From the NCBI GenBank assembly GCA_022510925.1, contig JAFLSO010000001.1, positions 186,001 to 250,000 of the forward strand: a stretch of DNA of 64,000 nt, given 5' to 3'. The translations under genes and the position numbers were made by a program. The notes under the pieces are model-generated. The model saw nothing but the letters and a program-made list of their open reading frames with translations, was not told the origin of the DNA and searched no databases. This document shows positions 24,363 through 33,479 of this stretch, piece after piece; position 1 is the stretch's first letter; every line of letters starts with the position of its first letter. This DNA comes from Treponema sp. (GTDB taxonomy: Bacteria; Spirochaetota; Spirochaetia; Treponematales; Treponemataceae).

Positions 24363-26042
24363 CTACTGCGCGGCCTCAAGGATTTCTGAATTCGTGCTGA
24401 GCCACGGATATGTCTCGCGCAGGTCCGCGGTGGCCTTGAGCACGTTCCCGCCGTTCTCCTCAAGCAGGCGTGAGTACCGGTCCTGGAATTCGCTCAGGCT
24501 CAGAATGACCTCAGGCTCCGTCTGCGTGTGCGTGAGGGAAGTTATTCTCCACCTTCCGCTCTTGAAAACCAGGGAGAGGGTGTCGGTGTACTCCAGCACG
24601 CTGAGCGAGTCCTCGTCCTGCGTGTGGACCAGAAAATAATGCGCCGTGCGGTCTTTTATGTCGCCCTCGCGTACCGGGCTTCCCGCATCCTCCGTTATGC
24701 TTCTGGGGCTGTCCTTTCTTTTGGGTCCGCGGAAAAACAGGCTCTGCTTTTTGCCGTCCACCGAGAACTGAGTGAGCCCGAAAATGAACCGGGGGAATTC
24801 GCCGGTGCAAGAGAGCCACAGTGCGGGGGTGACCGTGGAATTCGCGGAGGTTGAGGCTATGTACATGCCGCGCGCCTTGGAGCTTACGTACACGTTCCCG
24901 ATTATGTTCGTGAATGCGGAGACGCTGCTTTTCTCCCCGCAGATTTGTGCGCCGTCTATGTCAAGCATGTTGAACGCGCTGTAGAACATGGAGACCGTCT
25001 GCTCGCAGCTTAATCCTTTTGTGGTGCTCTTTGACTGCTGGCTTGACCAGTAGGAGATGCCCGCAAGCATTACCGCAGTGAGAGCCGCGCCCGCCGCTAT
25101 GAGGGAGCTTTTGCGCGCCCTGAGCCAGCGCTTTATTCTGAGCGTCCTGTCGAACATTCGCCTTTCTTTTTTTACGCGCGCGTCGAACGTCTCCTGCGAG
25201 ACGGAGCCTTTTCTTATTACGGAAAGAAGCTCCTCTCCGTTTGTGCATGCCTCCTCGCTCGCCAGCCCCAGCTCCCTGAACAGCTGCCTGAGCGGGAACT
25301 GGTTTTTCTGCGGCGGAAACGATGCCGTTTGAGAGGGCTTTAGAGAGAGGATTTTGTCCACCGTGTCCGACAGGTCTTTGTCCAGCGCCCATACCGCGCT
25401 CCTGAGCGGAAGATAATTTCTGTCCAGGATGTCCTCCCCGCGTTTCCGTGCGTCGCGCTCCGCGTATGGAATGTTCCCGGTAAGGGCCTTGTATGCGATG
25501 GACGCCTGAAGGAACCTTAGCGCACAGTCCCCCTGCATGAATTCATTCAGGTAGAGCGAGTTGCCGGATGCGCTCTGCTCCTGGCCGCGGAAGTCCGCGC
25601 AGGATGCGAAGATTCCCTGCGGCAGAAAAATCATGCCGGTAAAATCAGATGAGATGAACATTCCGTCCGCGCCGTTGCAGGGAATTTTTTCCCCGGCCTT
25701 TATGGCTGTCTCTATGACCGTGACCGCAAGTCCCGCCGCCCTGGCCGCGTCCGCCCGTTCCCTGGGCCCCGCGCTTTTTTCCTGCGCGGCATCCAGAAAA
25801 TCCCTGAGCGTTTTACCCTCGAACGAGGGCGATGAGAGAAAAACGGACGTGCGGTTCTCTACGGTAAGCTCCTCTGTTCCTGTGAATGCCCATGGTGAGA
25901 AAATCCAGCCGTTGCCATGTATCACGGCCATGGTGCCTTCCTCCTGCATGCGCGTGGAGAGGCGCGATTTTGCGAAATCCGCCTGCGTCTGGGATGTGTT
26001 CAGAAAAAGCTTTCCGTAGCTGGAAAAAACCAAACCGTTCAT
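24363..26042 (-). CDS. Membrane-anchored protein with divergent pseudokinase-like domain
   Basis: 559 aa; I do not recognise a named family. Residues 1-270 resemble a degenerate Ser/Thr kinase: GKTLRDFLDAA (hinge-like), then IPCNGADGMFISSDFTGMIFLP where HRD and DFG would lie, and ASIAYKALTGNIPYAE...DKDLSDTVDKIL like the kinase C-lobe. HRD and DFG are absent. A basic segment precedes one membrane helix (SSLIAAGAALTAVMLAGISYW, near residue 330), followed by a probably extracytoplasmic domain starting QTVSMFYSAFNMLD, NTF2-like in appearance. The frame is open to 26309, but that part overlaps hflC; ATG 26042 has a GGAG and lies 19 bp after the hflC stop. Co-transcription with hflK-hflC suggests a role with that membrane complex. 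Confidence 0.6.
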   Translation of the reverse strand: MNGLVFSSYGKLFLNTSQTQADFAKSRLSTRMQEEGTMAVIHGNGWIFSPWAFTGTEELTVENRTSVFLSSPSFEGKTLRDFLDAAQEKSAGPRERADAARAAGLAVTVIETAIKAGEKIPCNGADGMFISSDFTGMIFLPQGIFASCADFRGQEQSASGNSLYLNEFMQGDCALRFLQASIAYKALTGNIPYAERDARKRGEDILDRNYLPLRSAVWALDKDLSDTVDKILSLKPSQTASFPPQKNQFPLRQLFRELGLASEEACTNGEELLSVIRKGSVSQETFDARVKKERRMFDRTLRIKRWLRARKSSLIAAGAALTAVMLAGISYWSSQQSKSTTKGLSCEQTVSMFYSAFNMLDIDGAQICGEKSSVSAFTNIIGNVYVSSKARGMYIASTSANSTVTPALWLSCTGEFPRFIFGLTQFSVDGKKQSLFFRGPKRKDSPRSITEDAGSPVREGDIKDRTAHYFLVHTQDEDSLSVLEYTDTLSLVFKSGRWRITSLTHTQTEPEVILSLSEFQDRYSRLLEENGGNVLKATADLRETYPWLSTNSEILEAAQ

Positions 26043-26061
26043 GCGTCTCTCCGCCAGGAAT

Positions 26062-27060
26062 TCAGCGCCTGCCGTTCGGATTGTACATGTACTTGAAATA
26101 GTCCATGCTGGTGCTGTATGTGGTGTCAAAAGTTCCCATGGTGCTCTTGTAGCTCTCAAGGCTCTTCCAGAATTCATAGAACTGCGGGTCGCGGCTGTAT
26201 GCCTGGTTGTAGATTGCGGCGGCCTCCGCGTCCGCGCGTCCTTTTGTCTCCTCGCTCTTGCGGTACGCCTCGCTCTGTATGGTGCGCTTTTCGTTCTCCA
26301 GCTTTCCAAGCCATTCGGCTTTCTTTCCCTCGCCCAGTGAGCGGTATGCCTGCGCCACCTGGTTCCTGTCCTTTATCATCCTGTTGTACACGCTGGTGGT
26401 AAGCTCATCTGAGTATTTTATCTGTCTGGGAACTATGTCTATGAGCTCTATACCGTACTCTCCCACCATCTTGCGCGCGTCCTCCGCCATCTCCGCGCAG
26501 AGCTCCCCGCGTCCGCGCAGGACTGTCTCGTTGTTTGAGTTCACGCTGACCAAAGCCTCTATCTCCGCGCTGTCATCCTCCTCCATGCCCGCCAGATGCG
26601 TGTCCTCGCCGGCGGAGTTCTCGTTTATTATGTTGCTGGAGCGCACTATCTCGCTGAGCCTGTTGCGCGTTATGATTGTGCGCGTGGATGAGTCTATTAC
26701 ATCGCTGAGCTTGTTGTACGCCGCGTCCAGGGTTTTGAACGACTGGTAGAACAGCGCGGGGTCCGATATACGCCAGCGGCTGGTGGTGTCCACTATGATG
26801 AACTGGTTCTCTTTTGTGGGGATGCGGGTGGGGTCTCCGTCCAGGCTGAGTATGCGGCGCGGGTACGTGGTTATCACGTCTATGAACGGGATGCGCATGT
26901 AAAGCCCCGCCTCAGTGCGTGTGGCCACTATCTGACCGAACCTTGTCACCACCGCCTGGTTCCCCTCGTTCACGATATAGAACGGTCCTGCCGAAAGGAA
27001 CAGAATGATGATGAGCGCGACCGTTCCTAAGCGTATGTATATTTTAGTTTTCTTTTTCAT
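26062..27060 (-). CDS. hflC: HflC, SPFH/prohibitin-family membrane protein
   Basis: 332 aa. It has an N-terminal membrane anchor (LGTVALIIILFLSAGPFYIVNEGNQAVVTRFG), an SPFH/band-7 domain (RISDPALFYQSFKTLDAAYNKLSDVIDSSTRTIITRNRLSEIV), and a coiled-coil region with the HflC end EKRTIQSEAYRKSEETKGRADAEAAAIYNQAYSRDPQFYEFWKSLESYK. HflK and HflC form a cage around the FtsH protease at the membrane. It lies 31 bp after hflK. An acidic insertion (AGEDTHLAGMEEDDSAEIEALVS) interrupts the coiled-coil part. Confidence 0.94.
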   Translation of the reverse strand: MKKKTKIYIRLGTVALIIILFLSAGPFYIVNEGNQAVVTRFGQIVATRTEAGLYMRIPFIDVITTYPRRILSLDGDPTRIPTKENQFIIVDTTSRWRISDPALFYQSFKTLDAAYNKLSDVIDSSTRTIITRNRLSEIVRSSNIINENSAGEDTHLAGMEEDDSAEIEALVSVNSNNETVLRGRGELCAEMAEDARKMVGEYGIELIDIVPRQIKYSDELTTSVYNRMIKDRNQVAQAYRSLGEGKKAEWLGKLENEKRTIQSEAYRKSEETKGRADAEAAAIYNQAYSRDPQFYEFWKSLESYKSTMGTFDTTYSTSMDYFKYMYNPNGRR

Positions 27061-27091
27061 GTTCTTCTCCAGATTCGCAATGTGATTTCAG

Positions 27092-28072
27092 CTAGTCTTT
27101 TCCCAGATTTTTTATGGGGAGCATGTTGTCCAGCTCGCTGTCTATAAGGGTGGGCTTTTTTCCTTCCTGTCCGTTCGCGGTGAAAATCTGCTCCATGGTC
27201 TCCAGGTACAGACGCTCACGCGTTATGGCGGGCGCTTTCCTGTATTCCTCGTACACGGCGTTGAATCTGGCCACGTCTCCGCGCGCCATGTTCACACGCT
27301 CCGCCGCGTATCCTTCCGCCACCTGCACCATTCTGTCAGCCTCTCCCTGCGCGCGCGGAATCTCCGCATTGTAGCTTTCTTTACCTTCGTTTATGAACCT
27401 GTTCATGTCCTGTATGGCCTTGTTCACGTCCTCGAACGCGTCCTGCACTCCTGCGGGAGGAACTATGTTCTGAAGCTTTACGGCGAAGACATTTATCCCC
27501 ATGCCCAGCTGCGAGAACTGCTCGTTCATCATGCTCACGGCCAGGCTCTCTATGTTGCTGCGCTCGCTGCTCATCACCGCGAGTATGGCGCGGTCGCCCA
27601 CCAGAGTGTTTATGACCGAGCGGCTTATGTCCCGTATAGTCTGCTCCCGCTCCTGCACCGTGAAAAGCCATGCCCTGGGGTCCACTATGCGGTACTGTAT
27701 TATCCACTCCACGTCCACTATGTTAAGGTCGCCGGTGAGCATGGTGCTCTCTTTGGTGATGTTGTTCTGGTACTGGTTGGTTACGCCCGCGCGCGTGGTC
27801 TTGAATCCGAACTGCTGCGTCTGCACCACTTTGTTCCCGGGAACTATGTATTTTTTGTCAATCTCGAACGGAATCTTGCAGTGCAGCCCGGGGCCCAGCG
27901 TGGTGTGGTATTTGCCGAATCTTGTTATCACGGCCTGCTCTGCCTGGTCCACCACAAAAATGCTTGAGCTGAACGCCACTAAAAGCACCAGCACTATTAC
28001 GGCCGGAATAATGAAAGACGGCCTAAGGAATTTCCTCCAGGTCCTTTTTAATTTCTCTGATTTTTCAGACAT
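27092..28072 (-). CDS. hflK: HflK, SPFH/prohibitin-family membrane protein
   Basis: 326 aa. N-terminal anchor FIIPAVIVLVLLVAFSSSIFVVDQAEQAVITRFGKY, then the SPFH domain (MLTGDLNIVDVEWIIQYRIVDPRAWLF) and coiled coil with AFEDVNKAIQDMNRFINEGKESYNAEIPRAQGEADRMVQVAEGYAAERVNMARGDVARF, all typical of HflK. The frame is open to 28180, but ATG 28072 has AAAAGGAGCAGGT directly before it and fits the predicted transcript start near 28106. First gene of hflK-hflC-pseudokinase. Confidence 0.94.
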   Translation of the reverse strand: MSEKSEKLKRTWRKFLRPSFIIPAVIVLVLLVAFSSSIFVVDQAEQAVITRFGKYHTTLGPGLHCKIPFEIDKKYIVPGNKVVQTQQFGFKTTRAGVTNQYQNNITKESTMLTGDLNIVDVEWIIQYRIVDPRAWLFTVQEREQTIRDISRSVINTLVGDRAILAVMSSERSNIESLAVSMMNEQFSQLGMGINVFAVKLQNIVPPAGVQDAFEDVNKAIQDMNRFINEGKESYNAEIPRAQGEADRMVQVAEGYAAERVNMARGDVARFNAVYEEYRKAPAITRERLYLETMEQIFTANGQEGKKPTLIDSELDNMLPIKNLGKD

Positions 28073-28112
28073 ACCTGCTCCTTTTAGCATGGGTTGAAAA
28101 TTAGCTCTTTTA

Positions 28113-28141
28113 AATATAAGTAAAATGCCTGTAAAATACAA
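28113..28141 (-). promoter_or_regulatory. Sigma-70 promoter of hflK operon
   Basis: TTGTAT (28136-28141), 17-bp spacer, TATATT (28113-28118). Divergent from the promoter at 28183-28211. Confidence 0.65.
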
Positions 28142-28182
28142 GCGGAAACTTATGCGGGAATTCAATCCGCCGCGCCGCAAGG

Positions 28183-28211
28183 TTGTTGATTCGCGAATCC
28201 TGTAGTATACT
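28183..28211 (+). promoter_or_regulatory. Promoter of the DUF4230 gene with embedded palindrome
   Basis: TTGTTG (28183-28188), 17-bp spacer, TATACT (28206-28211). The spacer contains the perfect 12-bp palindrome GATTCGCGAATC (28188-28199), a candidate repressor site. A second -10-like TATAAT overlaps at 28211-28216. Confidence 0.6.
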
Positions 28212-28242
28212 ATAATGTGTATTGTATGATGAGGAGTTTTTT

Positions 28243-28851
28243 ATGGAAAAAGAGAGACCTCGAAGGCTAGGTGTGAGGGGCCTTCTGTGGATAAAAATCA
28301 CACTGCCTCTTGTAGCGGCCGCGGTTCTGGTGTGCGCTGCCCTTGTGTGCCATAAAAAAGTGAGCTCTGTAAAGGTGGAGAGGCTTAGCGCCATGGTCTA
28401 CAGCCAGGTGGAGCGTGTGGCCGAGCTCACCGTTATAAAATACAATTACGGGAATGTGGCGGTGCCTAAAAAATCCGCGGTGAACGGAATGGTCAGGGCG
28501 TACAGCATCGTTAAGTTCCAGGGCGTCATACGCATGGGCCTGCGCGACATAAGCCAGGTGAGCATAAATGTGCTGGGCGGAGGCAGGGCCGTGGAGGTGG
28601 TTCTTCCGCACAGCGAGGTACTGGACAACACGCTTTTCTCGCAGGAGGTGTTCGACGAGAAAAGAAGCATATTCGTCCCCATAGCGACGCAGGAGATTTT
28701 TGATGAGATAAAAAGCGAGATGGTGCGAACCGAGGAGCTGGTGGTGGAGGAGGGCTTCCTTCAGGAGGCGGACGAGCGCATGGTGCAGCTCATAAGAGCC
28801 ATGCTTCAGGGCGCCGGCATAAAAGACGCGGACGTGCGCTTTACGCGCTGA
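28243..28851 (+). CDS. DUF4230-family membrane-anchored protein
   Basis: 202 aa. A basic N-terminus is followed by one membrane helix (ITLPLVAAAVLVCAALVC) and an extracytoplasmic domain with the DUF4230 pattern: LSAMVYSQVERVAELTVIKYNYGNV, VKFQGVIRMGLRDISQVSINV, AVEVVLPHSEVLDNTL. Function unknown. GAGGAG lies 6 nt before ATG 28243; an upstream in-frame TTG is less likely. It is 24 bp from a GGDEF gene and divergent from hflK. Confidence 0.8.
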   Translation: MEKERPRRLGVRGLLWIKITLPLVAAAVLVCAALVCHKKVSSVKVERLSAMVYSQVERVAELTVIKYNYGNVAVPKKSAVNGMVRAYSIVKFQGVIRMGLRDISQVSINVLGGGRAVEVVLPHSEVLDNTLFSQEVFDEKRSIFVPIATQEIFDEIKSEMVRTEELVVEEGFLQEADERMVQLIRAMLQGAGIKDADVRFTR

Positions 28852-28875
28852 GAAAGATATAATTGGAGAGTGGCA

Positions 28876-30048
28876 ATGTCATCTAATCTGCTTTATCTGG
28901 AAGTGAACAGCATCTGTCTTCTTCTTTTGCTGTGGATTATACTTACCGCGGGCCGTAACGAGGATTTCCAGACCCGCAACGTGTATTTTTACCGCGAGGT
29001 GTCGCTTACCATGGTGATACTTCTTATGGACATGCTGTGGGTTTCCGTGGAGGGGCATGCGGGCCGCCTGTTCTATATTGTGAATGTGGTGGTGAACGTC
29101 CTGTATTTTGTTATGTCCAGCGTTATATGCGCGGGCTGGGTCATATTCGCCATGTATCTGTTCAACAGCCGTAAGATTTCAGCAAGCAGGACCAAAAAAG
29201 CGCTCCTGTTCTTTCCGCACGTGGTTGTATGCCTTCTGGCGGTGACCTCTCCGTGGACGCATTTCACTTTCTTCATAGATTCCCATAACGTGTATCACCG
29301 CGGGCAGTTCATCTGGATAACGGAGATCATAATATGCCTGTATCTTTTCGTGACTTTCCTTATCATCCTGGTGCACATGGCGAACCAGATGAGCGCAAGG
29401 ACGCGCAGGAACCACTTGTTCGCACTGCTGTCGCTCACCGTGCTGGTTTTCTCCTCTGGTCTGGTGATGTTTCTAATGCACGGGTTTGACACCTTGTGGC
29501 CCCTGTTCTCCATAATGCTTTTTGTGGTCTACACGGACATACAGATGGAGCGGATAACGCTGGACTCTCTCACAGGCCTGAGTAACCGCGCGTTCTTTGA
29601 CCGCCGCCTTGCCGACGTCACCACGGGCCCCAGACCCGAGGGGAAAGAGCTTTATCTTTATGTGATGGACGTGGATTTCTTTAAAAGAATAAATGACACT
29701 TACGGACATTTGGAGGGAGACGAGGCGCTGAGGCGCACCGCGGAAATCTTGCGCTCGGTTTTCTCCGGCGAGCAGACTGTTCTGGTCCGTTACGGCGGAG
29801 ATGAATTCGCGTGCCTGTGGTACTGCGAGAGCGAGAGAGAGGCGGAGGAGCAGCGTGAAAAGGTGATGGACGCTTTCCGTGAGCGCAACATGGACCCCAG
29901 CTCCGCGTTCCCCATAAACATAAGCGTGGGATTCGCGCGCTTCGGCGCAAACGGAATCCATAACGACATAGAGCTCATAAACGCCGCGGAGGAGGCCTTG
30001 GGCCGCGTTAAAATGGTCTCCCACAGAAAAATGCGCCGCCACCGCTGA
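28876..30048 (+). CDS. Membrane diguanylate cyclase (GGDEF)
   Basis: 390 aa. About seven hydrophobic helices form the N-terminal sensor half (residues 1-215), followed by a GGDEF domain from LDSLTGLSNRAFFDRRL, with DVDFFKRINDTYGHLEGDEALRRTAEIL and an intact active site RYGGDEF near residue 313. It should make cyclic di-GMP from GTP. No RxxD inhibitory site is visible five residues before GGDEF, so product inhibition may be absent. ATG 28876 was preferred over GTG 28870 because GGAG then has normal spacing. The signal it senses is unknown. Confidence 0.9.
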   Translation: MSSNLLYLEVNSICLLLLLWIILTAGRNEDFQTRNVYFYREVSLTMVILLMDMLWVSVEGHAGRLFYIVNVVVNVLYFVMSSVICAGWVIFAMYLFNSRKISASRTKKALLFFPHVVVCLLAVTSPWTHFTFFIDSHNVYHRGQFIWITEIIICLYLFVTFLIILVHMANQMSARTRRNHLFALLSLTVLVFSSGLVMFLMHGFDTLWPLFSIMLFVVYTDIQMERITLDSLTGLSNRAFFDRRLADVTTGPRPEGKELYLYVMDVDFFKRINDTYGHLEGDEALRRTAEILRSVFSGEQTVLVRYGGDEFACLWYCESEREAEEQREKVMDAFRERNMDPSSAFPINISVGFARFGANGIHNDIELINAAEEALGRVKMVSHRKMRRHR

Positions 30049-30179
30049 ATTTGTTGTGAATTTTTCTGGATTTTAAAACATTAAGGGCATAAGGACATCG
30101 CTCCGGCAAGGCCCCGCTCACGGGCGGCGGCAGTCCTCGGCGCGTCTGGTCCGCTAAATCCATTCTCTAGGAGAAAACC

Positions 30180-31190
30180 ATGATAGCGTTCTTATGCCTG
30201 GCGCTGTTCTTTTTAGGCTCATGCAGTCTCTCCGGCTCCGTGCCTGCGGAAAACAGCGCGGTAAGCCAGCAGCTGACTGTGGTTAGCTGGAACGTGCAGA
30301 CGTTTTTTGACGCCCAGACGGACGGCATCGAGTACAGCGAGTTCATCAGAAGCAAAGTGTGGTCCCAGAATTCATACATCAAGCGCGTGGAGCGCCTGTG
30401 CGCCACCATAAAGACTCTGGACGCGGATGTGTTCGTAATGGAGGAGGTGGAGAACAGCGGCGTTCTCTATGACATAAGCAATTTTCTGGCGGGCGAGTGG
30501 AATTCCAGAAAAATCTATTCATACGGATGCTTCGCCAAGGACGAGGGCAGCGGGATAGGATGCGCTGTTCTTTCGCGGTGGCCGCTTGAGGACCTGACGG
30601 TGCACGGTTTCTGTGTGCGCGGTAACGGCGGCACTGAGCTTAGCGTGCCCGGCACACGGCCGCTGATGCAAGTCACTGTGAGAAAAAACGACCGTCCGCT
30701 TGTGCTGCTCATAAGCCACTGGAAAAGCATGAGCGGGGGAGAGGAGGAGACCGAGCCGTGGCGCATGCGGCAGGAGGATGTGCTTAGCCGCCGGGCGGAG
30801 ATGCTGGTCGCTGACGGCAGGCCTTTTCTGTGCGCAGGTGACTTTAACCGCAGTGTGGAGAATTTCTCGGTGGGCGCCAAGGACGATGAGGGCGCGCAGG
30901 TTTTTCTGCGTCAGATTCAAAACGGTAGGGAGGGCAGAAGCGTTCTTGTCCATTCGCCGTGGTACCGTGCCTCAGGCTCCCTTATAAAGCCCGGAAGCTA
31001 TTATTATAAGGGCGAATGGAGCCGCATAGACAACATGTTCCTGGGAGGCGGAGCCATATCGCTTGGCTTCATGCCCTGCACTAACGGCCCGTGGTGCGAT
31101 GAGGAGACAAGCGTTCCCGTGCGCTACATAATAAACACCGGCACAGGCTACAGCGACCATCTGCCCATAAAAATAGAGGTGAGCTTTTAG
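30180..31190 (+). CDS. Endonuclease/exonuclease/phosphatase-fold lipoprotein
   Basis: 336 aa. The signal peptide has a lipobox FFLGSC (lipidated Cys at 15). The body is an EEP/DNase I-like fold with all catalytic blocks: VVSWNVQTFFD, MEEVEN (metal-binding Glu), ISHWKS, AGDFNRS and the closing SDHLPI. Likely an exported metal-dependent nuclease or phosphodiesterase. TAGGAGAAAACC precedes the ATG. Between the GGDEF stop and this gene (30049-30179) I see only a GC-rich stretch without a clear promoter. Confidence 0.88.
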   Translation: MIAFLCLALFFLGSCSLSGSVPAENSAVSQQLTVVSWNVQTFFDAQTDGIEYSEFIRSKVWSQNSYIKRVERLCATIKTLDADVFVMEEVENSGVLYDISNFLAGEWNSRKIYSYGCFAKDEGSGIGCAVLSRWPLEDLTVHGFCVRGNGGTELSVPGTRPLMQVTVRKNDRPLVLLISHWKSMSGGEEETEPWRMRQEDVLSRRAEMLVADGRPFLCAGDFNRSVENFSVGAKDDEGAQVFLRQIQNGREGRSVLVHSPWYRASGSLIKPGSYYYKGEWSRIDNMFLGGGAISLGFMPCTNGPWCDEETSVPVRYIINTGTGYSDHLPIKIEVSF

Positions 31191-31233
31191 GATTCCGCTG
31201 CGGGGCGGCCGTGATTTTAATGAAAGGATAAAA

Positions 31234-31722
31234 CTAATAGTCGTAGACAGCGTAAAGCTCAGTTATGTTGCCTTGCGCCATGACCTGCAGGGAGGCCTTG
31301 ATTTCCTTTGCGGTGGAGAATTTGAATTCCTCTCCGCTTGAATCAGGCGATGTGTTGAAGGAGAGGCTCACCGTCCTGCCAGTGCCTTTCTCAATGGCCT
31401 CCGCTATGCTTCTGCAGAACGAGTGGAATTCCTGAGCGGCCATGACCTGCTCATCTTCCGGCGGAACGGAGAACAAAAGGCTGGTGGTTCCCTTGTAGCC
31501 TGAGATTGTGGCCTCCAGGGCAAGCTCCGCCGTAAGCGCATAAGTGTTCTGAGGGCAGTTGTCATTCAGGGCCACCTCGTATGAGGGCGAGGATTTTTTT
31601 GCAGGAGAATCGCCCGACGGAGCGGGAGTGGAGGCGCAGGAGAAGAGAATGCCCGCTCCCAGCGCCAGGATGATTCTGCCTGTCACACAGAAAAAGCGCG
31701 CATTCAGCGAATGACGGCTCAT
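31234..31722 (-). CDS. Small hypothetical lipoprotein
   Basis: 162 aa with a signal peptide and lipobox ILFSCAS (Cys about 29). The mature part starts with a Ser/Pro/Lys-rich linker, then a small domain with [37 protein letters not shown] and a basic-acidic C-terminus. No family recognised. ATG overlaps the stop of the phosphofructokinase gene by 4 bp (ATGA), so the two are coupled. Confidence 0.75.
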   Translation of the reverse strand: MSRHSLNARFFCVTGRIILALGAGILFSCASTPAPSGDSPAKKSSPSYEVALNDNCPQNTYALTAELALEATISGYKGTTSLLFSVPPEDEQVMAAQEFHSFCRSIAEAIEKGTGRTVSLSFNTSPDSSGEEFKFSTAKEIKASLQVMAQGNITELYAVYDY

Positions 31723-33149
31723 TTCTTCCCCTTCATCATTTCAGTGACTTTCTCCAGCCTCTCCAGAGCCGCCTTGTCGGCTGCCTCCGCAGCGGTCTTG
31801 AGTTTCTCCGTAACGGTGTTGATGTTGTTCACCATGTATACCGGCTGCAGCGTGGCGTCAAGGCAGTCCCTCCACAAGGAGCTTTCGGGGTCCACTATGT
31901 TACGCTTCAAAGTGGCCATGGTGATGGGAATGTGAACGTATTTGTCATGCACAAGTCCGATTACGATTTTGGTCTTTCCTGCCATGGCCGCGTGCACCGC
32001 GTTGTTTCCCAGACGCTCGCAGTAGATTGAGTCGTTTGCCGTTGTGACCGCCGCGCGCACCTCGTAGCTGGGGTCTATGTATTTAAGGTTTATGTGCATT
32101 TTTTTAGCGGCGAAGTATTCGGTTATTTTATCGCGCAGGTACACGCCTATGTCCGCGAGCTTTTTGTTTCCCGACGCGTCCGTCTGATTGGTGCTGGTAA
32201 GAAGGTCCTGGCCCGCGCCCTCCGCCACAACTATGACGGCATGATGGCGGCGTATGAGCCTGTCCTCCAGATGGGCCAGGAATCCGTTAGGTCCGTCCAA
32301 GTCGAACGGCACCTCAGGAATCAGGCAGAAATTGGCCTCGTGGCTGGCTATGGCCGCCGCGGTCGCTATGAATCCTGACTCGCGCCCCATGAGCTTTACC
32401 AGGCCTATGCCGTTCACCTGCGAGTGCGCCTCCATGTGGCAGCTGTTTATGGCCGTGGTCGCTTTCTGCACCGCAGTCTCAAATCCGAACGAGCGGTCTA
32501 TGAACTGAAGGTCGTTGTCCACGGTTTTGGGAACGCCCACCACGGCGATTTTAAGGCCGCGCTTCTCTATCTCGTTGGCTATGTCCAGGGCGCCGCGCTG
32601 AGTTCCGTCTCCGCCGATTATGAACATGACGTTTATGTTAAGGCGCTCTATGGAGTCCACAATGTCTGACGTGCGGTTTCCGCCTCCGCGTGATGTGCCC
32701 AGGAACGAGCCTCCGATTTTATGTATGGTGTCCACGTTGTCGGGGTTAAGCTCCACGGTGTCGTAGCCCTCTTCCGTGAAGAAGCCGCGGTATCCGAACT
32801 GAATTCCGCGTATGCGCCTGACGCCGTAGCGGTTCCACAGGCAGCGCACTATGGCGCGGATTACGTCGTTAAGACCGGGGCACAATCCGCCGCAAGTGCA
32901 GATTCCCGCAGTGACGTGCGCGGGGTTGAAGTAAATTAGCTCGCGCGGGCCCGCCTTCTCCATGAGGTTTGACATGTCGTTTGCGTCGGCCTTGTCGTCC
33001 GCAAAAACATTCACCTGGTTCCGCACGAACGATGTCTCCTTGACGTACATCGCGCGGAATTCCCCGTGCTTGCGGGAAAGCTCTATGGGAGAGTGAATCT
33101 TGCATTCACCCAATGATTCAACGGAAAAATCATACTTAATCTTGGCCAT
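31719..33149 (-). CDS. 6-phosphofructokinase, long clade (probably ATP-dependent)
   Basis: 476 aa. Family motifs: [20 protein letters not shown] near residue 80, [13 protein letters not shown] near 165, [31 protein letters not shown]. It belongs to the long clade that includes the second PFK of treponemes and Borrelia and the trypanosomatid enzymes. At the donor-specificity position the motif is GGDG, as in ATP-using members, and not GGDD as in PPi enzymes; ATP use is therefore the better guess though the PKTVDND lysine is of the PPi type. ATG 33149 follows CAGGGGATTAT; an in-frame ATG at 33182 lies upstream of the predicted transcript start. Phosphorylates fructose-6-phosphate in glycolysis. 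Confidence 0.88.
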   Translation of the reverse strand: MAKIKYDFSVESLGECKIHSPIELSRKHGEFRAMYVKETSFVRNQVNVFADDKADANDMSNLMEKAGPRELIYFNPAHVTAGICTCGGLCPGLNDVIRAIVRCLWNRYGVRRIRGIQFGYRGFFTEEGYDTVELNPDNVDTIHKIGGSFLGTSRGGGNRTSDIVDSIERLNINVMFIIGGDGTQRGALDIANEIEKRGLKIAVVGVPKTVDNDLQFIDRSFGFETAVQKATTAINSCHMEAHSQVNGIGLVKLMGRESGFIATAAAIASHEANFCLIPEVPFDLDGPNGFLAHLEDRLIRRHHAVIVVAEGAGQDLLTSTNQTDASGNKKLADIGVYLRDKITEYFAAKKMHINLKYIDPSYEVRAAVTTANDSIYCERLGNNAVHAAMAGKTKIVIGLVHDKYVHIPITMATLKRNIVDPESSLWRDCLDATLQPVYMVNNINTVTEKLKTAAEAADKAALERLEKVTEMMKGKK

Positions 33150-33185
33150 ATAATCCCCTGAAATACTTTCGTATGTATCCATACT

Positions 33186-33214
33186 AGAATAACCCTAAGC
33201 GCGTAAAATTTCAA
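33186..33214 (-). promoter_or_regulatory. Sigma-70 promoter of the phosphofructokinase gene
   Basis: TTGAAA (33209-33214), 17-bp spacer, TATTCT (33186-33191); predicted start about 33179, a leader of about 30 nt. Confidence 0.7.
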
Positions 33215-33224
33215 TAGTAGAATT

Positions 33225-33360
33225 TTTCGGAAAGGGGCTGCGGGGAAAAACGGGGCGCGGCTTACGCCCGGGGCGGAGGGCGCGGAGCGTTGCGGAACGG
33301 AGTGGAGCAATGGAGTTTACGGAACCCGGAGCCACGGGGATTCAGGGGCAGGCGGATGTT
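33225..33360 (+). other. G-rich, purine-biased intergenic block
   Basis: Within the 330-bp gap 33150-33479 this part has four GGGG runs (33234, 33242, 33252, 33270) and then many GGAG/GGAAC repeats on the plus strand. It could form a G-quadruplex. No ORF or RNA gene is evident. The rest of the gap holds the two divergent promoters. Confidence 0.5.
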
Positions 33361-33417
33361 TGGCGCGTGGATGCCATGCCGTGATTTAAGTTTCGTCCTA
33401 AGTTAAGAATTCTTTTC

Positions 33418-33446
33418 TTGACGTTGGGCCTAAAATAAAATAATTT
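33418..33446 (+). promoter_or_regulatory. Sigma-70 promoter of lemA operon
   Basis: TTGACG (33418-33423), 17-bp spacer, TAATTT (33441-33446), then GAGG 6 nt before ATG 33480. Confidence 0.65.
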
Positions 33447-33479
33447 ATTGGCATAGAGAATTTGGACGCGAGGTTTTGC

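Noticed and set aside
26043-26309. N-terminal extension of the pseudokinase-like protein up to 26309
   Set aside because: This part is Arg/Thr/Ala-rich shadow of hflC; the internal ATG at 26042 has a Shine-Dalgarno and follows the hflC stop.
30049-30179. Possible tRNA or small RNA in the GC-rich gap after the GGDEF gene
   Set aside because: No cloverleaf, anticodon arm or terminator pattern could be drawn.
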